Assembly (NCBI GenBank): GCA_006844705.1
Contig: SPJS01000201.1
Coordinates: 1 to 64,000 of the forward strand
Length of the DNA stretch: 64,000 bases
Reading direction: 5' to 3'
Source: Methylococcaceae bacterium
GTDB taxonomy: Bacteria > Pseudomonadota > Gammaproteobacteria > Methylococcales > Methylomonadaceae
Made by a program: the position numbers and the translations under genes. A model generated the notes under the pieces. The model searched no databases. It was not told the origin of the DNA and was given only the letters and a program-made list of their open reading frames with translations. This document shows, in pieces, positions 9,041 through 19,557 of the stretch (position 1 is its first letter; each line of letters begins with the position of its first letter).

Positions 9041-9712
9041 TTAAAAGGTATCCCATTTGCGGGTTTTCTGACGCCAGCCAAGTTTAGGCAAAATGAAGCC
9101 CAGAATGACGCCACACAGTGACAAGATGCCACCGTATAAAAACCAGTCCTGATTGGAGCTGTCAATCATGGCCTGGTTTTCACGTTTTAACTGTTGTAGT
9201 TCACGTTCGACAGAAATGACGCGTTCCTGTAACTGGTCTCTCTGATGTTTTAGTTGAACCGCATTGGCGGCGGTTTGTTTCAGCTGATTAAGTTCTGTGC
9301 TCAGTTTGTCTCGTTCAGAAGCCAGCGACTGGTGAGAGGTGAGTGTACTCTGGTTTTCCCCTTTCAGGCTGGATAACTCCTGTTTAATCAGGTCATTCTC
9401 TTGTTGTAATTGTTGTAATTGCTGATTGGCCTTATCCAGAAAAAATTTGCTGATAGGTTTGTCAGAAACGTGCCGGTTCAGGATAAATCCTTCTGTACCA
9501 CTCCGGGTACGTACCTTTATGTAGCCAGAACCGCGCTTATCATCCAGTACAGTTAATGCTGTGCCGCTGGGCAACATTTTTACAATCTTGCTGCGATTAC
9601 TTTCCGTGCTACGCAGGGTAAATTTAATGTGGTCAGTCACATAAACGGTACGTGCCTGTGACAGGCCGGGAATCAAGGTGCAGAGAATTAAAGCAAAGAC
9701 GAGTTTTTTCAC
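9041..9712 (-). CDS. Membrane-anchored periplasmic SH3-domain coiled-coil protein (YgiM-like)
   Basis: Signal peptide (about residues 1-20, ending SQA), then a bacterial SH3-like domain (about 22-85: VYVTDHIKFTLRS...SGYIKVRTRSGTEGFI), a long Gln/Glu/Leu-rich coiled coil (about 95-190), a single transmembrane helix (WFLYGGILSLCGVILGFILP) and a short basic tail. This is the TIGR04211/YgiM architecture, usually about 200-225 aa. Role uncertain; SH3b domains often contact cell-wall peptides. The start is GTG at 9712, which gives a clean signal sequence MKKLVFALILC. It lies 23 bp upstream of ilvD on the same strand. Confidence 0.85.
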   Translation of the reverse strand: MKKLVFALILCTLIPGLSQARTVYVTDHIKFTLRSTESNRSKIVKMLPSGTALTVLDDKRGSGYIKVRTRSGTEGFILNRHVSDKPISKFFLDKANQQLQQLQQENDLIKQELSSLKGENQSTLTSHQSLASERDKLSTELNQLKQTAANAVQLKHQRDQLQERVISVERELQQLKRENQAMIDSSNQDWFLYGGILSLCGVILGFILPKLGWRQKTRKWDTF

Positions 9713-9758
9713 AAATTGTTTTGAACGTGAGGGAATAAACCCTGATTTTATCGAATTA

Positions 9759-10655
9759 TTAGGTTAAGAGAAACTCAAGCAGGGCTTTTTGTGCATGCAG
9801 ACGGTTTTCCGCTTCTGCAAACACCACGCTTTGTGGTCCGTCAATCACCTCAGCACTGACTTCTTCGCCACGATGAGCTGGTAAACAGTGCATAAAAACT
9901 GCGCCTTTATTGGCTTGAGCCATGGTTTCACTCGTGACCTGATATTCCTTAAATGCCTGGACACGTTTTTGTTGTTCTTCTTCCTGCCCCATGCTGGCCC
10001 AGACATCAGTAACAACCAGGTCTGAATTTTCACAGGCTTCCAGCGGGTTGGGGACGATGCTTATCCGGTTTCCAGCGTGCTCAAGAATGCCTGGGTCGGG
10101 TTCATATCCTTGCGGGCAGGCAATGGTTAATGTGAAGTCAAATGCTCTGGCGGCGTTAATATAGGAATGACACATATTGTTGCCATCGCCCACCCAGGTG
10201 ACTTTTTTGCCCTGAATGTCTCCACGATATTCAAAGTATGTCTGCATGTCAGCAAGTAACTGGCATGGATGCAACAGATCGGTTAAACCGTTGATGACCG
10301 GTACGCTGGAATGCTCAGCAAAGGTGGTGATTGTCGTATGGGCATGCGTGCGTAACATGATGCAGTCTACCATGCTGGAAATAACTTTGGCGCTGTCTTC
10401 CAGAGGTTCTCCTCGACCTAACTGGGTATCTCTGGGCGACAGAAATATGGCATGGCCGCCAAACTGGGCCATCCCGGCTTCAAATGAAATACGTGTGCGG
10501 GTTGAGGATTTCTCAAAGATCATACCCAGTACACGGCCTTTCAGAGGCTGGTAGTTATAATCCCGATTGTTTTTCAATTCGATAGCACGTTGTACAATCT
10601 GATTCAGTTCCTGCGGTGATAAATCAAGCAGACTGATAAAATGTCTTGTTTGCAT
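9759..10655 (-). CDS. argF: Ornithine carbamoyltransferase ArgF
   Basis: Condenses carbamoyl phosphate with ornithine to make citrulline. Carbamoyl-phosphate motif SSTRTR (about residues 50-55), HPCQLLAD (about 129-136) and the ornithine/catalytic motif [11 protein letters not shown] are intact. 298 aa is within the short (about 300 aa) ArgF class common outside enterics. It starts 15 bp after the argD stop on the same strand, so argD-argF form a unit. An ArgR operator was not clearly recognised upstream of argD. Confidence 0.95.
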   Translation of the reverse strand: MQTRHFISLLDLSPQELNQIVQRAIELKNNRDYNYQPLKGRVLGMIFEKSSTRTRISFEAGMAQFGGHAIFLSPRDTQLGRGEPLEDSAKVISSMVDCIMLRTHAHTTITTFAEHSSVPVINGLTDLLHPCQLLADMQTYFEYRGDIQGKKVTWVGDGNNMCHSYINAARAFDFTLTIACPQGYEPDPGILEHAGNRISIVPNPLEACENSDLVVTDVWASMGQEEEQQKRVQAFKEYQVTSETMAQANKGAVFMHCLPAHRGEEVSAEVIDGPQSVVFAEAENRLHAQKALLEFLLT

Positions 10656-10670
10656 AGGCTTGTGCGATTT

Positions 10671-11834
10671 TTAGGCGTTCAGTATGTCCGCCAGTGTGTC
10701 TGTTAACAGTTCAATCTGGTCGGGTTCTATGATTAACGGAGGTAACAGTCGGATGGTTTTCTCAGCTGTTACGTTAATGAGCAGTTTTTTATCCAGTGCC
10801 TTTTGTACCAGATCAGGGGCCGCTTCAACCAGATCAATGCCAATCATCAAACCTTTATTTCTGATATTGGCTACATTGTTGTTGGTTTTCAGTTTTTCGC
10901 TAAATTGCTTTTTGATTAATGCCCCTTTTTCTTCAACCTGGGTCATCAATCCAGTGGATTTAAGTTTGTGGAGGACTGCCAACGCAGCCCTACAGGCCAG
11001 CGGGTTGCCTCCAAAGGTTGAGCCATGTGTGCCTGCGGTAAGAATTTCAGCCGCTTTGCCTTGCGCCAGACAGGCCCCGATTGGAACGCCGTTCGCCAGA
11101 CCCTTTGCCATAGTGCAGACATCCGGCAGGATGCCATTATGTTGAAAGCTGAGAAATTTGCCTGTACGGCCGACGCCCGTCTGAATCTCATCCAGCATCA
11201 TCAGCAAGTCATGCTGATCACATAGCGCGCGCACTTGATTGAGGTAGTCATCTGCCGGAATGTTGACGCCGCCTTCACCTTGAACCGGCTCAAGCATGAC
11301 GGCAACCACGGACGAATGTTCAGAGATGGCCTGGTGCAGCGCGTCAATGTCGTTGTAAGGGATATGAATAAAACCGGGCACCAAAGGAGAAAAGCCGTTG
11401 TGTATTTTTGCATTGCCGGTCGCACTGAGGGTTGCCAATGTGCGGCCATGAAAGCTGCTTTGCATGGTAATAACCAGCGGATTCTCTATGCCTTTTTCAT
11501 GTGCGAATTTGCGTGATATTTTAATTGCAGCTTCGTTGGCTTCTGCACCGGAATTGCTGAAAAAGACATTATCCATGCCGCTCAGGCTGATTAATTGATT
11601 CGCTAGTGTTTCCTGATGTTCGATCCCGTAGATGTTTGATGTGTGGATCAGTTTGCTACTTTGTTCGCAAATGGCCTGGTGAATGTCGGGGTCTGCATGC
11701 CCCAGATTACACACAGCGATACCTGACAGCGCGTCAAGATAGCGGTTGTTATCTGTATCCCATAGCCATACGCCGTTACCTTTTGTAAATGTGACTGGGA
11801 GCCGCCCATAAGTTGGCATGATATGACTTGTCAT
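10671..11834 (-). CDS. argD: Acetylornithine aminotransferase ArgD
   Basis: PLP-dependent class III aminotransferase, N-acetylornithine to N-acetylglutamate semialdehyde; members often also act on succinyldiaminopimelate in lysine synthesis. The PLP-contacting SGAEANEAAIK, the aspartate in LLMMLDEIQTGVGRTGK and the Schiff-base lysine in TMAKGLANGVPIGA are all present. 387 aa is the normal size. First gene of the argD-argF pair; divergent from grxD with 140 bp between. Confidence 0.95.
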   Translation of the reverse strand: MTSHIMPTYGRLPVTFTKGNGVWLWDTDNNRYLDALSGIAVCNLGHADPDIHQAICEQSSKLIHTSNIYGIEHQETLANQLISLSGMDNVFFSNSGAEANEAAIKISRKFAHEKGIENPLVITMQSSFHGRTLATLSATGNAKIHNGFSPLVPGFIHIPYNDIDALHQAISEHSSVVAVMLEPVQGEGGVNIPADDYLNQVRALCDQHDLLMMLDEIQTGVGRTGKFLSFQHNGILPDVCTMAKGLANGVPIGACLAQGKAAEILTAGTHGSTFGGNPLACRAALAVLHKLKSTGLMTQVEEKGALIKKQFSEKLKTNNNVANIRNKGLMIGIDLVEAAPDLVQKALDKKLLINVTAEKTIRLLPPLIIEPDQIELLTDTLADILNA

Positions 11835-11974
11835 TATTGTTCTGAGGCGAATTAAAAAAACCGGCTATTATATTTTTTACTGTCCTTGACTTCAATAATT
11901 TGTTTCTAAAGTTGTCTTTTATCTCCTTTATATACCTGATAAGATTGCTCGGTATTCAGTTTTGGAGTTAAGTT

Positions 11975-12295
11975 ATGGAAGTTGTTGAACGAATTAAAGA
12001 CCAATTAAAAAACCCGGTTGTACTTTATATGAAGGGCACACCAGATTTCCCGCAATGTGGGTTTTCAGGGCAGGTGGTTCAGGTATTGTCTGCATGCAAT
12101 GCAAAGTACATGTTTGTCAATATCTTTGAAGACCCTGAAATGCGTGAAGCATTAAAGCAATATTCTAACTGGCCAACGTATCCTCAGTTATATATTAACG
12201 GTGAGTTGGTTGGCGGATGCGATATTATCATTGATATGTTTAATAAAGGTGAATTGCAAAGCAGTTTAGCAGCTTCAGGCAACGCTGAAGCCTAA
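11975..12295 (+). CDS. grxD: Monothiol glutaredoxin GrxD (CGFS type)
   Basis: Glutaredoxin-4 type protein that binds and transfers [2Fe-2S] clusters with glutathione, usually with BolA. The active-site CGFS follows KGTPDFPQ at about residues 28-31, and the WPTYPQLYINGELVGGCDI block gives the glutathione-binding TP/GG motifs. 106 aa is standard. A ribosome-binding GGAG lies about 9 bases before the ATG. The stop codon is immediately followed by MITE family A copy 2. Confidence 0.95.
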   Translation: MEVVERIKDQLKNPVVLYMKGTPDFPQCGFSGQVVQVLSACNAKYMFVNIFEDPEMREALKQYSNWPTYPQLYINGELVGGCDIIIDMFNKGELQSSLAASGNAEA

Positions 12296-12457
12296 GAGGC
12301 TGTCGGGTTATGAGGTTCGTCGCGAGGCGAGAGGGACATCGAGCGTATTTTTTTGATCTTTTGAGGTGCATAGTGGGGCTATGTAACGAAAAAGACCGGA
12401 AAAATAAGCCGGTTTCCCATCGGCACAGTAGAATTATCCATAACCCGACAACCTCCT
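12296..12457. repeat. MITE family A, copy 2 (most complete copy)
   Basis: Non-coding element of about 160 bp bounded by near-perfect inverted repeats: AGGCTGTCGGGTTATG on the left and CATAACCCGACAACCT on the right, one mismatch over 16 bp. The interior is itself partly palindromic (GTGCATAG...CTATGTAAC; TTTTTTGATCTTTT against AAAAAGACCGGAAAAA), so a transcript would fold into a long hairpin. It sits exactly between the convergent grxD and rnt genes and may serve as their terminator. The interior matches copy 1 (1512-1637). Confidence 0.85.
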
Positions 12458-12466
12458 GGCATGTTT

Positions 12467-13093
12467 TTATCCGGGAAGCAGGGAGCTCATTTGTTTCCAG
12501 CGATTAACAATGATGCAGAACAATTCAGCGGTTTGTTCGGCATCATATAAAGCAGCGTGGGCTTTGTCGCTGTCCCAATCAAAGCCCGCCGCAATGACGG
12601 CTCTCGCCAGTACAGTTTGGCCGTAAGCTAGGCCGCCCAGTGTGGCCGTGTCAAAACAGCTGAACGGATGAAAGGGGCTGCGTTTAATTTTGGTGCGTTC
12701 TATCGCAGCATTCAGGAAGCCGATGTCAAAAGCAGGGTTATGACCAACCAGGATGGCTCGTTTACATTCATTTCTTTTGATAGCATCGCGCACCGGTTTG
12801 AAAATCTGGCTTAACGCCTCTTTTTCTTCGATAGACATGCGAAATGGATGGTAGGGGTCTATGCCGTTAAATTTAAGCGCGGCCTCATCCAGCTCACTGT
12901 GCTTAAATGGAATGATGTTGCAGGAATGACGTTCGGTGATATGTAATTCCTCATTGTCATTAAATTCGACGATGACAGCAGCAATTTCCAGCAACGGATT
13001 TTTTTTGGCGTTAAAGCCAGCGGTTTCAATATCAACAATAACCGGCAGATACCCTCTAAAACGATCCCCTAGAGGTTTGTGAGCAACTTCCAT
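12467..13093 (-). CDS. rnt: Ribonuclease T
   Basis: DEDDh-family 3'-5' exoribonuclease that trims tRNA, 5S and 23S rRNA ends. The acidic exo motifs are present: PVIVDIETAGFN (about residues 16-27, first Asp and Glu), LVGHNPAFDIGFLN (second Asp region) and HAALYDAEQTAELF (catalytic His and last Asp). RNase T-type RYRGYLPV-like opening (here RFRGYLPV) and 208 aa length distinguish it from DnaQ. It is divergent from mlaA. Confidence 0.93.
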   Translation of the reverse strand: MEVAHKPLGDRFRGYLPVIVDIETAGFNAKKNPLLEIAAVIVEFNDNEELHITERHSCNIIPFKHSELDEAALKFNGIDPYHPFRMSIEEKEALSQIFKPVRDAIKRNECKRAILVGHNPAFDIGFLNAAIERTKIKRSPFHPFSCFDTATLGGLAYGQTVLARAVIAAGFDWDSDKAHAALYDAEQTAELFCIIVNRWKQMSSLLPG

Positions 13094-13257
13094 GAATAAT
13101 TGTGTGTAGCTGATAATGGTAATTTTGTGATATGTTACGCGATCTTTACATAATATAAAAGAAATGACTGGCTAAGCTATCAGTTAACAAGAATACATTT
13201 ATGTAATGTCGATAATATTTGGGAACTTAAGATTTGGATTCAGACTGTAGAGGATAC

Positions 13258-14010
13258 ATGATGCAGAATAATTTTCGTTTATTGATTTTGTTAGTACCCC
13301 TTATTTTTTTGGGTGGCTGTGCAACAACTCAGAATGGTGAAAGCATTGACCCGTATGAGTCATGGAACAGGGATGTGCAGTCTTTTAATGATGGCCTTGA
13401 TGAATATGCAATGGAACCCGCTGCTAAGGGTTATCGCTGGGTTATGCCCAGTTTTGCCGATAGTGCAGTTTCCAATTTTTTCAGCAATATTGATGATATC
13501 GGTGTCATTATCAATAGTCTTCTGCAGGGAAAGTTTGAACAGTCTGGTTCTGATACCGCACGTTTTATTGTTAATTCCACAGCGGGTATTGGGGGGTTGA
13601 TTGACGTCGGCACCATGATTGATTTGCCAAAACATGATGAAGATTTTGGGCAGACACTTGGTTATTGGGGGGTTCCGAGCGGCCCTTATCTGGTGTTGCC
13701 ATTCTTTGGGCCAAGTTCTCCAAGAGGGGTGTTAGGTTTGCTTGGTGATGCAGCGATGAATCCAATCAGTTACCTTGACAGTTATATTTCTTTAGGTCTA
13801 TTTGGCCTTAATGCAATTGATCAACGCGCTGATAATTTAAGCCTTGAGAAGATTGCCAGTGAAGCGGCAGTTGATCGCTACAGTTTCTTTAGAGATGCAT
13901 ATTTGTCCAGACGTAACTATTTAGTACTGGATGGCAATGTGCCTGAAGAAGATATTGATTTTGATGAGGATTTTGAGGCTGAGGAGTTGTCTCCTATAGT
14001 GCCTTACTAA
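13258..14010 (+). CDS. mlaA: Outer-membrane lipoprotein MlaA (VacJ)
   Basis: Outer-membrane component of the Mla pathway that removes mislocalised phospholipids from the outer leaflet. A lipoprotein signal peptide ends in the lipobox LGGC (Cys about residue 20). The conserved DPYESWNRDVQSFND opening, the FFSNIDD segment, RFIVNSTAGIGGLIDVG and DFGQTLGYWGVPSGPYLVLPFFGPS are all MlaA hallmarks. A strongly acidic tail (EEDIDFDEDFEAEE) closes the protein. Two adjacent ATGs (13258, 13261) follow AGAGGA; the second has the better spacing. A TTG further upstream at 13234 has no support. The mlaBCDEF genes are not in the window. Confidence 0.92.
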   Translation: MMQNNFRLLILLVPLIFLGGCATTQNGESIDPYESWNRDVQSFNDGLDEYAMEPAAKGYRWVMPSFADSAVSNFFSNIDDIGVIINSLLQGKFEQSGSDTARFIVNSTAGIGGLIDVGTMIDLPKHDEDFGQTLGYWGVPSGPYLVLPFFGPSSPRGVLGLLGDAAMNPISYLDSYISLGLFGLNAIDQRADNLSLEKIASEAAVDRYSFFRDAYLSRRNYLVLDGNVPEEDIDFDEDFEAEELSPIVPY

Positions 14011-14030
14011 GTTTTCCACAGCGTTGGAGA

Positions 14031-14065
14031 AAAGCCGATTGGATAATGTTCAATCGGCTTTTTTA
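14031..14065. terminator. Bidirectional Rho-independent terminator between mlaA and mtaB
   Basis: AAAGCCGATTG and CAATCGGCTTTTTT form a perfect 11-bp stem with a short loop and a T run on the + strand. On the reverse strand the hairpin is followed by TTTT, so it can serve both convergent genes. Confidence 0.85.
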
Positions 14066-15349
14066 TGTTAAACCTGCCAGCATAAAATCATCTTGTGCCT
14101 TAACCAAATCCACTGATTGAATCGTATTCTCTACTGACGTACTGTCATCAATTTCACAGGCAACTTTTATATAATTTGGGGTATAGCCAAACACCCGCTT
14201 TTTACCGTTATCCAGTTGTACAGCATGTCCTTCCCACAAAACGGGATACTGTTGTCCCAGGTTTTGCTTAAAAAACTGTTGTTTCATCTGTTCGGCACAT
14301 TTATGCAGCTGTTGGCTGCGTTGCTTTTGTATCAGTTTGGCAACATGATCGGGTAGCAGGGCTGCTTTGGTACCTTCCCGTTTGGAATAGCTGAAAATAT
14401 GGATGTGACCGAATTTCATTTCCTTGATGAAGGAAAAACTGTCTTCCCATTCGGTGTCCGTTTCCCCTGGAAAGCCGACGATAATATCTGTCGTAAGATT
14501 GAAATGCGGATGATGCTTTCTTATGTGCTGAACCAATTGCCTGAATTCAGCTGTTTTACAGCGTCTGGCCATGCGCCTTAAAACAGAGTCTGAACCACTT
14601 TGCAACGGCAGATGCAAATGAGGCATCATGCGGGGGGTATCGAAAAGGGTGAAAAAATTATCATCCAGTTCCCATGGTTCCAGAGAACCGAGACGCAGAC
14701 GCGGAATGTCGGTGTGTTGCAGAATATGGGTAATCAATGTAGAAAGTCTGGTATCGATATCACTGCCATAACCGCCTAGATGGACGCCGGTAAGAATCAC
14801 TTCCTGTACGCCCTGTTGATGAAAAGCATTGATTTCATCAATAATTTCACCGATTGTACGACTTTTTTCTTCACCACGGGCAACAGTGACGATGCAAAAA
14901 GTGCAGCGATAGCGGCAACCATCCTGGACTTTAATGAAGGCTCGCTGACGCCCCCGATTGAATAGGGAAATGGTCGCAGGCTCTGTAGACATGGCAGGCA
15001 TGCTGTTTAAATCAAGATTGTTCAATACATCATCAACCAGCTCGTTCTTGGCGCGGTTGGGAATGACCATATCCACACCCAGCAATTGTTCGGCTTCTTC
15101 TGTATTCAACGAGGCATAACACCCGCTGACGACCAGTTTTGCGGTCGGGTTTTCGCGGTGAATTTTGCGGATAAGATGTCTTGATTTGCGCGCCGCATCC
15201 TGTGTGACAGCGCAGGAATTGACAATTATAAGATGGGCTGTCGATGCGTCGCGGGTGACTTCATGTCCTGCATTTTGAAACTGTCGCCCCCAGGTTTCCA
15301 GTTCTGCTTCGTTTAGCCGACACCCCAATGTTCTTAAATGTACCTGCAT
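14063..15349 (-). CDS. mtaB: tRNA t6A37 methylthiotransferase MtaB
   Basis: Radical-SAM methylthiotransferase of the MiaB/RimO/MtaB family; MtaB turns t6A37 into ms2t6A37. The N-terminal UPF0004 domain has its three cluster cysteines (TLGCRLNEAE, VNSCAVT, VSGCYA), the radical-SAM motif is CRYRCTFC (Cx3Cx2C, about residues 144-151) followed by VARGEEKSR, and a TRAM-like domain ends the protein. The CRLNEAE sequence after the first Cys favours MtaB over MiaB. ATG at 15349 is chosen because it directly begins MQVHLRTLGC; the frame is open 72 bp further upstream, but that would overlap the neighbouring gene. Only 2 bp separate it from the SpmAB stop, so the two are coupled. Confidence 0.88.
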   Translation of the reverse strand: MQVHLRTLGCRLNEAELETWGRQFQNAGHEVTRDASTAHLIIVNSCAVTQDAARKSRHLIRKIHRENPTAKLVVSGCYASLNTEEAEQLLGVDMVIPNRAKNELVDDVLNNLDLNSMPAMSTEPATISLFNRGRQRAFIKVQDGCRYRCTFCIVTVARGEEKSRTIGEIIDEINAFHQQGVQEVILTGVHLGGYGSDIDTRLSTLITHILQHTDIPRLRLGSLEPWELDDNFFTLFDTPRMMPHLHLPLQSGSDSVLRRMARRCKTAEFRQLVQHIRKHHPHFNLTTDIIVGFPGETDTEWEDSFSFIKEMKFGHIHIFSYSKREGTKAALLPDHVAKLIQKQRSQQLHKCAEQMKQQFFKQNLGQQYPVLWEGHAVQLDNGKKRVFGYTPNYIKVACEIDDSTSVENTIQSVDLVKAQDDFMLAGLT

Positions 15350-15351
15350 AG

Positions 15352-16581
15352 TTAAGTAAAAAACCAGTAGGCCACGATAATCGCAGCCAAAATTCCAAAA
15401 AAGTCGGCAATTATCCCACATAATGCGGCATATCTGATATTTTTGATGCCTACAGCGCCAAAATACACGGCCAGTACATAAAAGGTCGTTTCCGTACTGC
15501 CCTGGACTGTAGCGGCAATTCGGCCAGGTAAGGAATCAACACCATGCGTTTGCATGGCATCGACCATCATGGCGCGTGCTCCACTCCCGCTAAATGGTTT
15601 CATAAAAGCCGTAGGCAGGGCGTCAACGAATTGAGTGTCGAGACCGGCTTGTAGAACAACAAATTTGATCAATTCAGCCAGAAAACCGAGTACACCACTG
15701 GCCCTGAATACCGCAATCGCGACCAGCATGGCCAGTAAATAGGGAATGATAGTAATCGCAGTATTAAATCCTTCCTTGGCACCTTCAATAAAGGCTTCAT
15801 AGGCATTTGTGCGCGTGTAAATAGCACCGCAGAGAAACGTGATCACCAGACTGAACAGAATGAAATTGCTGATAATGGCTGATTGGTGCAGCATTTGCAC
15901 CTGCTCAAGAGAGCTGAAATAAGTCACAATAGCGACGATGCCTGCTGTAAAAACGCTCATGTAGGCAAGAATAGTGCGATTAAACAAGTTGATCTGTTGC
16001 TTGATGGCGACAGCGATTAATCCCGCCAGGGTGGACACATAGGTGGCAATCAATATCGGGATAAAAACATCCGTCGGGTTATTGGCCCCCATTTGCGCGC
16101 GGTAGGTGAAAATGGTGATCGGAAACAAGGTGACCGCTGAGGTGTTAATGACCAGAAATAGAATTTGTGCATTGCTCGCCTTGTCAGGTTCTGGATTTAG
16201 GCGTTGCAGTTCATGCATGGCTTTGATGCCTAAGGGTGTTGCCGCATTATCCAGCCCCAGTGCATTTGCCGCCATATTCATGGTAATTGCGCCCAATGCC
16301 GGATGATTTTTGGGGATCTCTGGCATGAGCCGGGTGAAAAGAGGAGAGAGGACATGCGTTAACAACGTGATGAAACCGCTTTTTTCTGCAATTTTCATAA
16401 TGCCCAGCCACAAGCTGAGTACCCCGGTTAAACCGAGTGATATTTCAAATGCGGTTTTAGCCATGGCAAACATGGCCTGGATAATTTCATTATAAATTTC
16501 GGGGTGGCCGAGAAATAAAGCTTGATACAGTGAAGCAACGAAGGCCAGGATAAAAAAAATAATCCACAGGAGATTTAACAC
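15352..16581 (-). CDS. Fused spore-maturation-type membrane protein (SpmA-SpmB, nucleoside-recognition domains)
   Basis: Multi-spanning inner-membrane protein. The N-terminal half resembles SpmA (about residues 1-200, with the MNMAANALGLDNAATPLGIKAM segment) and the C-terminal half SpmB (about 235-409, with KPFSGSGARAMMVDAM and QGSTETTFYVLAVYFGAVGI). Both contain the Gate/nucleoside-recognition fold. In Bacillus these are separate spore-maturation genes; in non-sporulating proteobacteria fused forms are common and of unknown function, possibly transport. GTG start at 16581. Located immediately upstream of mtaB and probably cotranscribed. Confidence 0.85.
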   Translation of the reverse strand: MLNLLWIIFFILAFVASLYQALFLGHPEIYNEIIQAMFAMAKTAFEISLGLTGVLSLWLGIMKIAEKSGFITLLTHVLSPLFTRLMPEIPKNHPALGAITMNMAANALGLDNAATPLGIKAMHELQRLNPEPDKASNAQILFLVINTSAVTLFPITIFTYRAQMGANNPTDVFIPILIATYVSTLAGLIAVAIKQQINLFNRTILAYMSVFTAGIVAIVTYFSSLEQVQMLHQSAIISNFILFSLVITFLCGAIYTRTNAYEAFIEGAKEGFNTAITIIPYLLAMLVAIAVFRASGVLGFLAELIKFVVLQAGLDTQFVDALPTAFMKPFSGSGARAMMVDAMQTHGVDSLPGRIAATVQGSTETTFYVLAVYFGAVGIKNIRYAALCGIIADFFGILAAIIVAYWFFT

Positions 16582-16640
16582 AGTTGATAACGAGAGGTGC
16601 GATTAAACAGGCAGTATAACGGCAGTTGTTTTCGACAGGC

Positions 16641-16669
16641 AAAAAAAAGGGCTGTGAAAACAGCCCTAA
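16641..16669 (-). terminator. Rho-independent terminator, reverse strand
   Basis: On the reverse strand AGGGCTG-TTTTCA-CAGCCCT is followed by eight Ts. It lies about 400 bp downstream of purB and upstream of the SpmAB gene, so it would end the purB transcript. Confidence 0.85.
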
Positions 16670-16980
16670 ATGATGGATTGCTAAGTTACTAAATGAGGGA
16701 GGAAAGGAACTTATGTAACAACCTCGGAATTAATTATGTCGCAAACACAGGGGATAATCTGTGAGTATTTTCACAAAAAGCCGCTGAGTTTACAGATTAA
16801 ACTGTGAGTTGTTTAACATTCTTCACCTTGTGACGACGCTAACAGGCTATTAAAAAACTATTGCGCGTGCCAATTCGGCGCTAAAAAATGATTCAAAATG
16901 CTCATTTACGTCATGTGAGCTGTGTTTATTCATCACAATTATTGCCTTGACGGTGTTCATAACGTTTTTTAACCACAGGC
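16670..16980. other. Gene-free stretch downstream of purB
   Basis: Between the reverse-strand terminator and MITE copy 3 I see no convincing gene. A short reverse frame (stop at 16850) starts inside the MITE and has no recognisable domain. The DNA may be transcribed as a long purB 3' region. Confidence 0.5.
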
Positions 16981-17060
16981 TAGGAGGCTGTCGAGTTATG
17001 GGGTGCGTAACGATGTCCCATTGCCGCAGTAGAATCATCCATAATTCGACAGTCACCTAG
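16981..17060. repeat. MITE family A, copy 3 (short, internally deleted)
   Basis: An 80-bp element with inverted ends TAGGAGGCTGTCGAGTTATGG and CCATAATTCGACAGTCACCTA. The right 50 bp (ATGTCCCATTGCCGCAGTAGAATCATCC) match copies 1 and 2; the central hairpin arms are missing. GGCTAG and CTAGCC flank the two ends. It sits 9 bp past the purB stop codon. Confidence 0.8.
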
Positions 17061-17069
17061 CCGGCAAAA

Positions 17070-18452
<1,383 letters not shown>

Positions 18453-18462
18453 TTATATATGT

Positions 18463-19554
18463 TTATTGGTTATAGTTGTGTTCAATGATACCGCCACCCA
18501 GGCAGACTTCATTACTGTAGAACACGATAGACTGACCCGGGGTGATCGCGCGTTGCGGTACGGAGAAAGTTACTTTCAGGCGTTGATCATCCAGCCTGAA
18601 CACCTGACATTCCTGATCCTGTTGACGGTAACGAATTTTAGCCTGGCAAGACATACCGTCAAGCAATGGAAAATCATGGCACCAGTCAAGTTGAGCAGCC
18701 TCCAGGGTATTGTGCAGCATGAGAGGATGATCATGTCCCTGTCCGACGACGAGAACATTATTGTCCAGATCTTTTTCCAGTACATACCACGGTTCATAAG
18801 GTGCATTTTTTACGCCGCCGATGCCGAGCCCCTGGCGTTGGCCCAGGGTGTAATACATTAATCCCTGATGTTGTCCTATGTATTGGCCCTCTGGAGTACG
18901 CATCTCGCCAGGCTGAGAGGGCAGGTAACGCTGCAGAAATTCACGGAATTTTCGCTCCCCGATAAAACAAATGCCGGTACTGTCTTTTTTGCGGGAATTA
19001 TCGAAACCAGCTTTATCCGCCATTGTTCTGATGTCTGATTTAAGCAGATGCCCGATTGGAAACAGGGTGCGGGATAATGCTTTTTGTCCCATGGCGTACA
19101 AAAAATAACTTTGTTCCTTGTCCGGGTCTAGCCCTTTCAACAAATGATATTGGCCATTGGATTCTGTTACCCGCGCATAGTGCCCCGTGGCAATGTAATC
19201 TGCACCAAGGTCTTCAACGGCATAATTGAGAAAGGCATTGAACTTAACATGCTTGTTACACAGAATGTCTGGGTTAGGCGTGCGGCCTTTTTCAAACTCG
19301 GATAAAAAAACTTCAAAAACCTCATCCCAGTATTCAGCCGCAAAATTGACGGTATTCAATTCAATGCCCAATTTATCGCAAACCTGTTGCGCATCTTCCA
19401 GGTCCTGCATTGCAGTGCAGTATTCGGTGCCGTCATCTTCTTCCCAGTTCTTCATGAACAGGCCGGACACCTGGTGTCCTTGTTCCAGCAGGGCGAGTGC
19501 GGTGACAGAAGAGTCTACGCCGCCTGACATGCCGACAATGATATTTTTTGCCAT
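18463..19554 (-). CDS. mnmA: tRNA 2-thiouridylase MnmA
   Basis: Introduces the 2-thio group at U34 of tRNA Lys, Glu and Gln using persulfide sulfur relayed from IscS. PP-loop ATP motif [10 protein letters not shown] at residues 8-17; the two catalytic cysteines lie in [12 protein letters not shown] and [13 protein letters not shown]. 363 aa is the normal length. Four bases separate it from the nudJ stop, indicating translational coupling, as in enterobacteria where nudJ and mnmA are adjacent. Confidence 0.95.
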   Translation of the reverse strand: MAKNIIVGMSGGVDSSVTALALLEQGHQVSGLFMKNWEEDDGTEYCTAMQDLEDAQQVCDKLGIELNTVNFAAEYWDEVFEVFLSEFEKGRTPNPDILCNKHVKFNAFLNYAVEDLGADYIATGHYARVTESNGQYHLLKGLDPDKEQSYFLYAMGQKALSRTLFPIGHLLKSDIRTMADKAGFDNSRKKDSTGICFIGERKFREFLQRYLPSQPGEMRTPEGQYIGQHQGLMYYTLGQRQGLGIGGVKNAPYEPWYVLEKDLDNNVLVVGQGHDHPLMLHNTLEAAQLDWCHDFPLLDGMSCQAKIRYRQQDQECQVFRLDDQRLKVTFSVPQRAITPGQSIVFYSNEVCLGGGIIEHNYNQ

Positions 19555-19557
19555 CGT

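Noticed and set aside
7326..9100. Leader peptide or riboswitch upstream of ilvD
   Set aside because: Only 23 bp separate it from the upstream gene; no structure or branched-chain-rich peptide found.
12310..12507. 65-codon frame across MITE copy 2
   Set aside because: Runs through the repeat and into rnt antisense; no domain, composition of repeat DNA.
16850..17056. 68-codon reverse frame starting in MITE copy 3
   Set aside because: Its N-terminal part is the MITE itself; the rest has no known domain.
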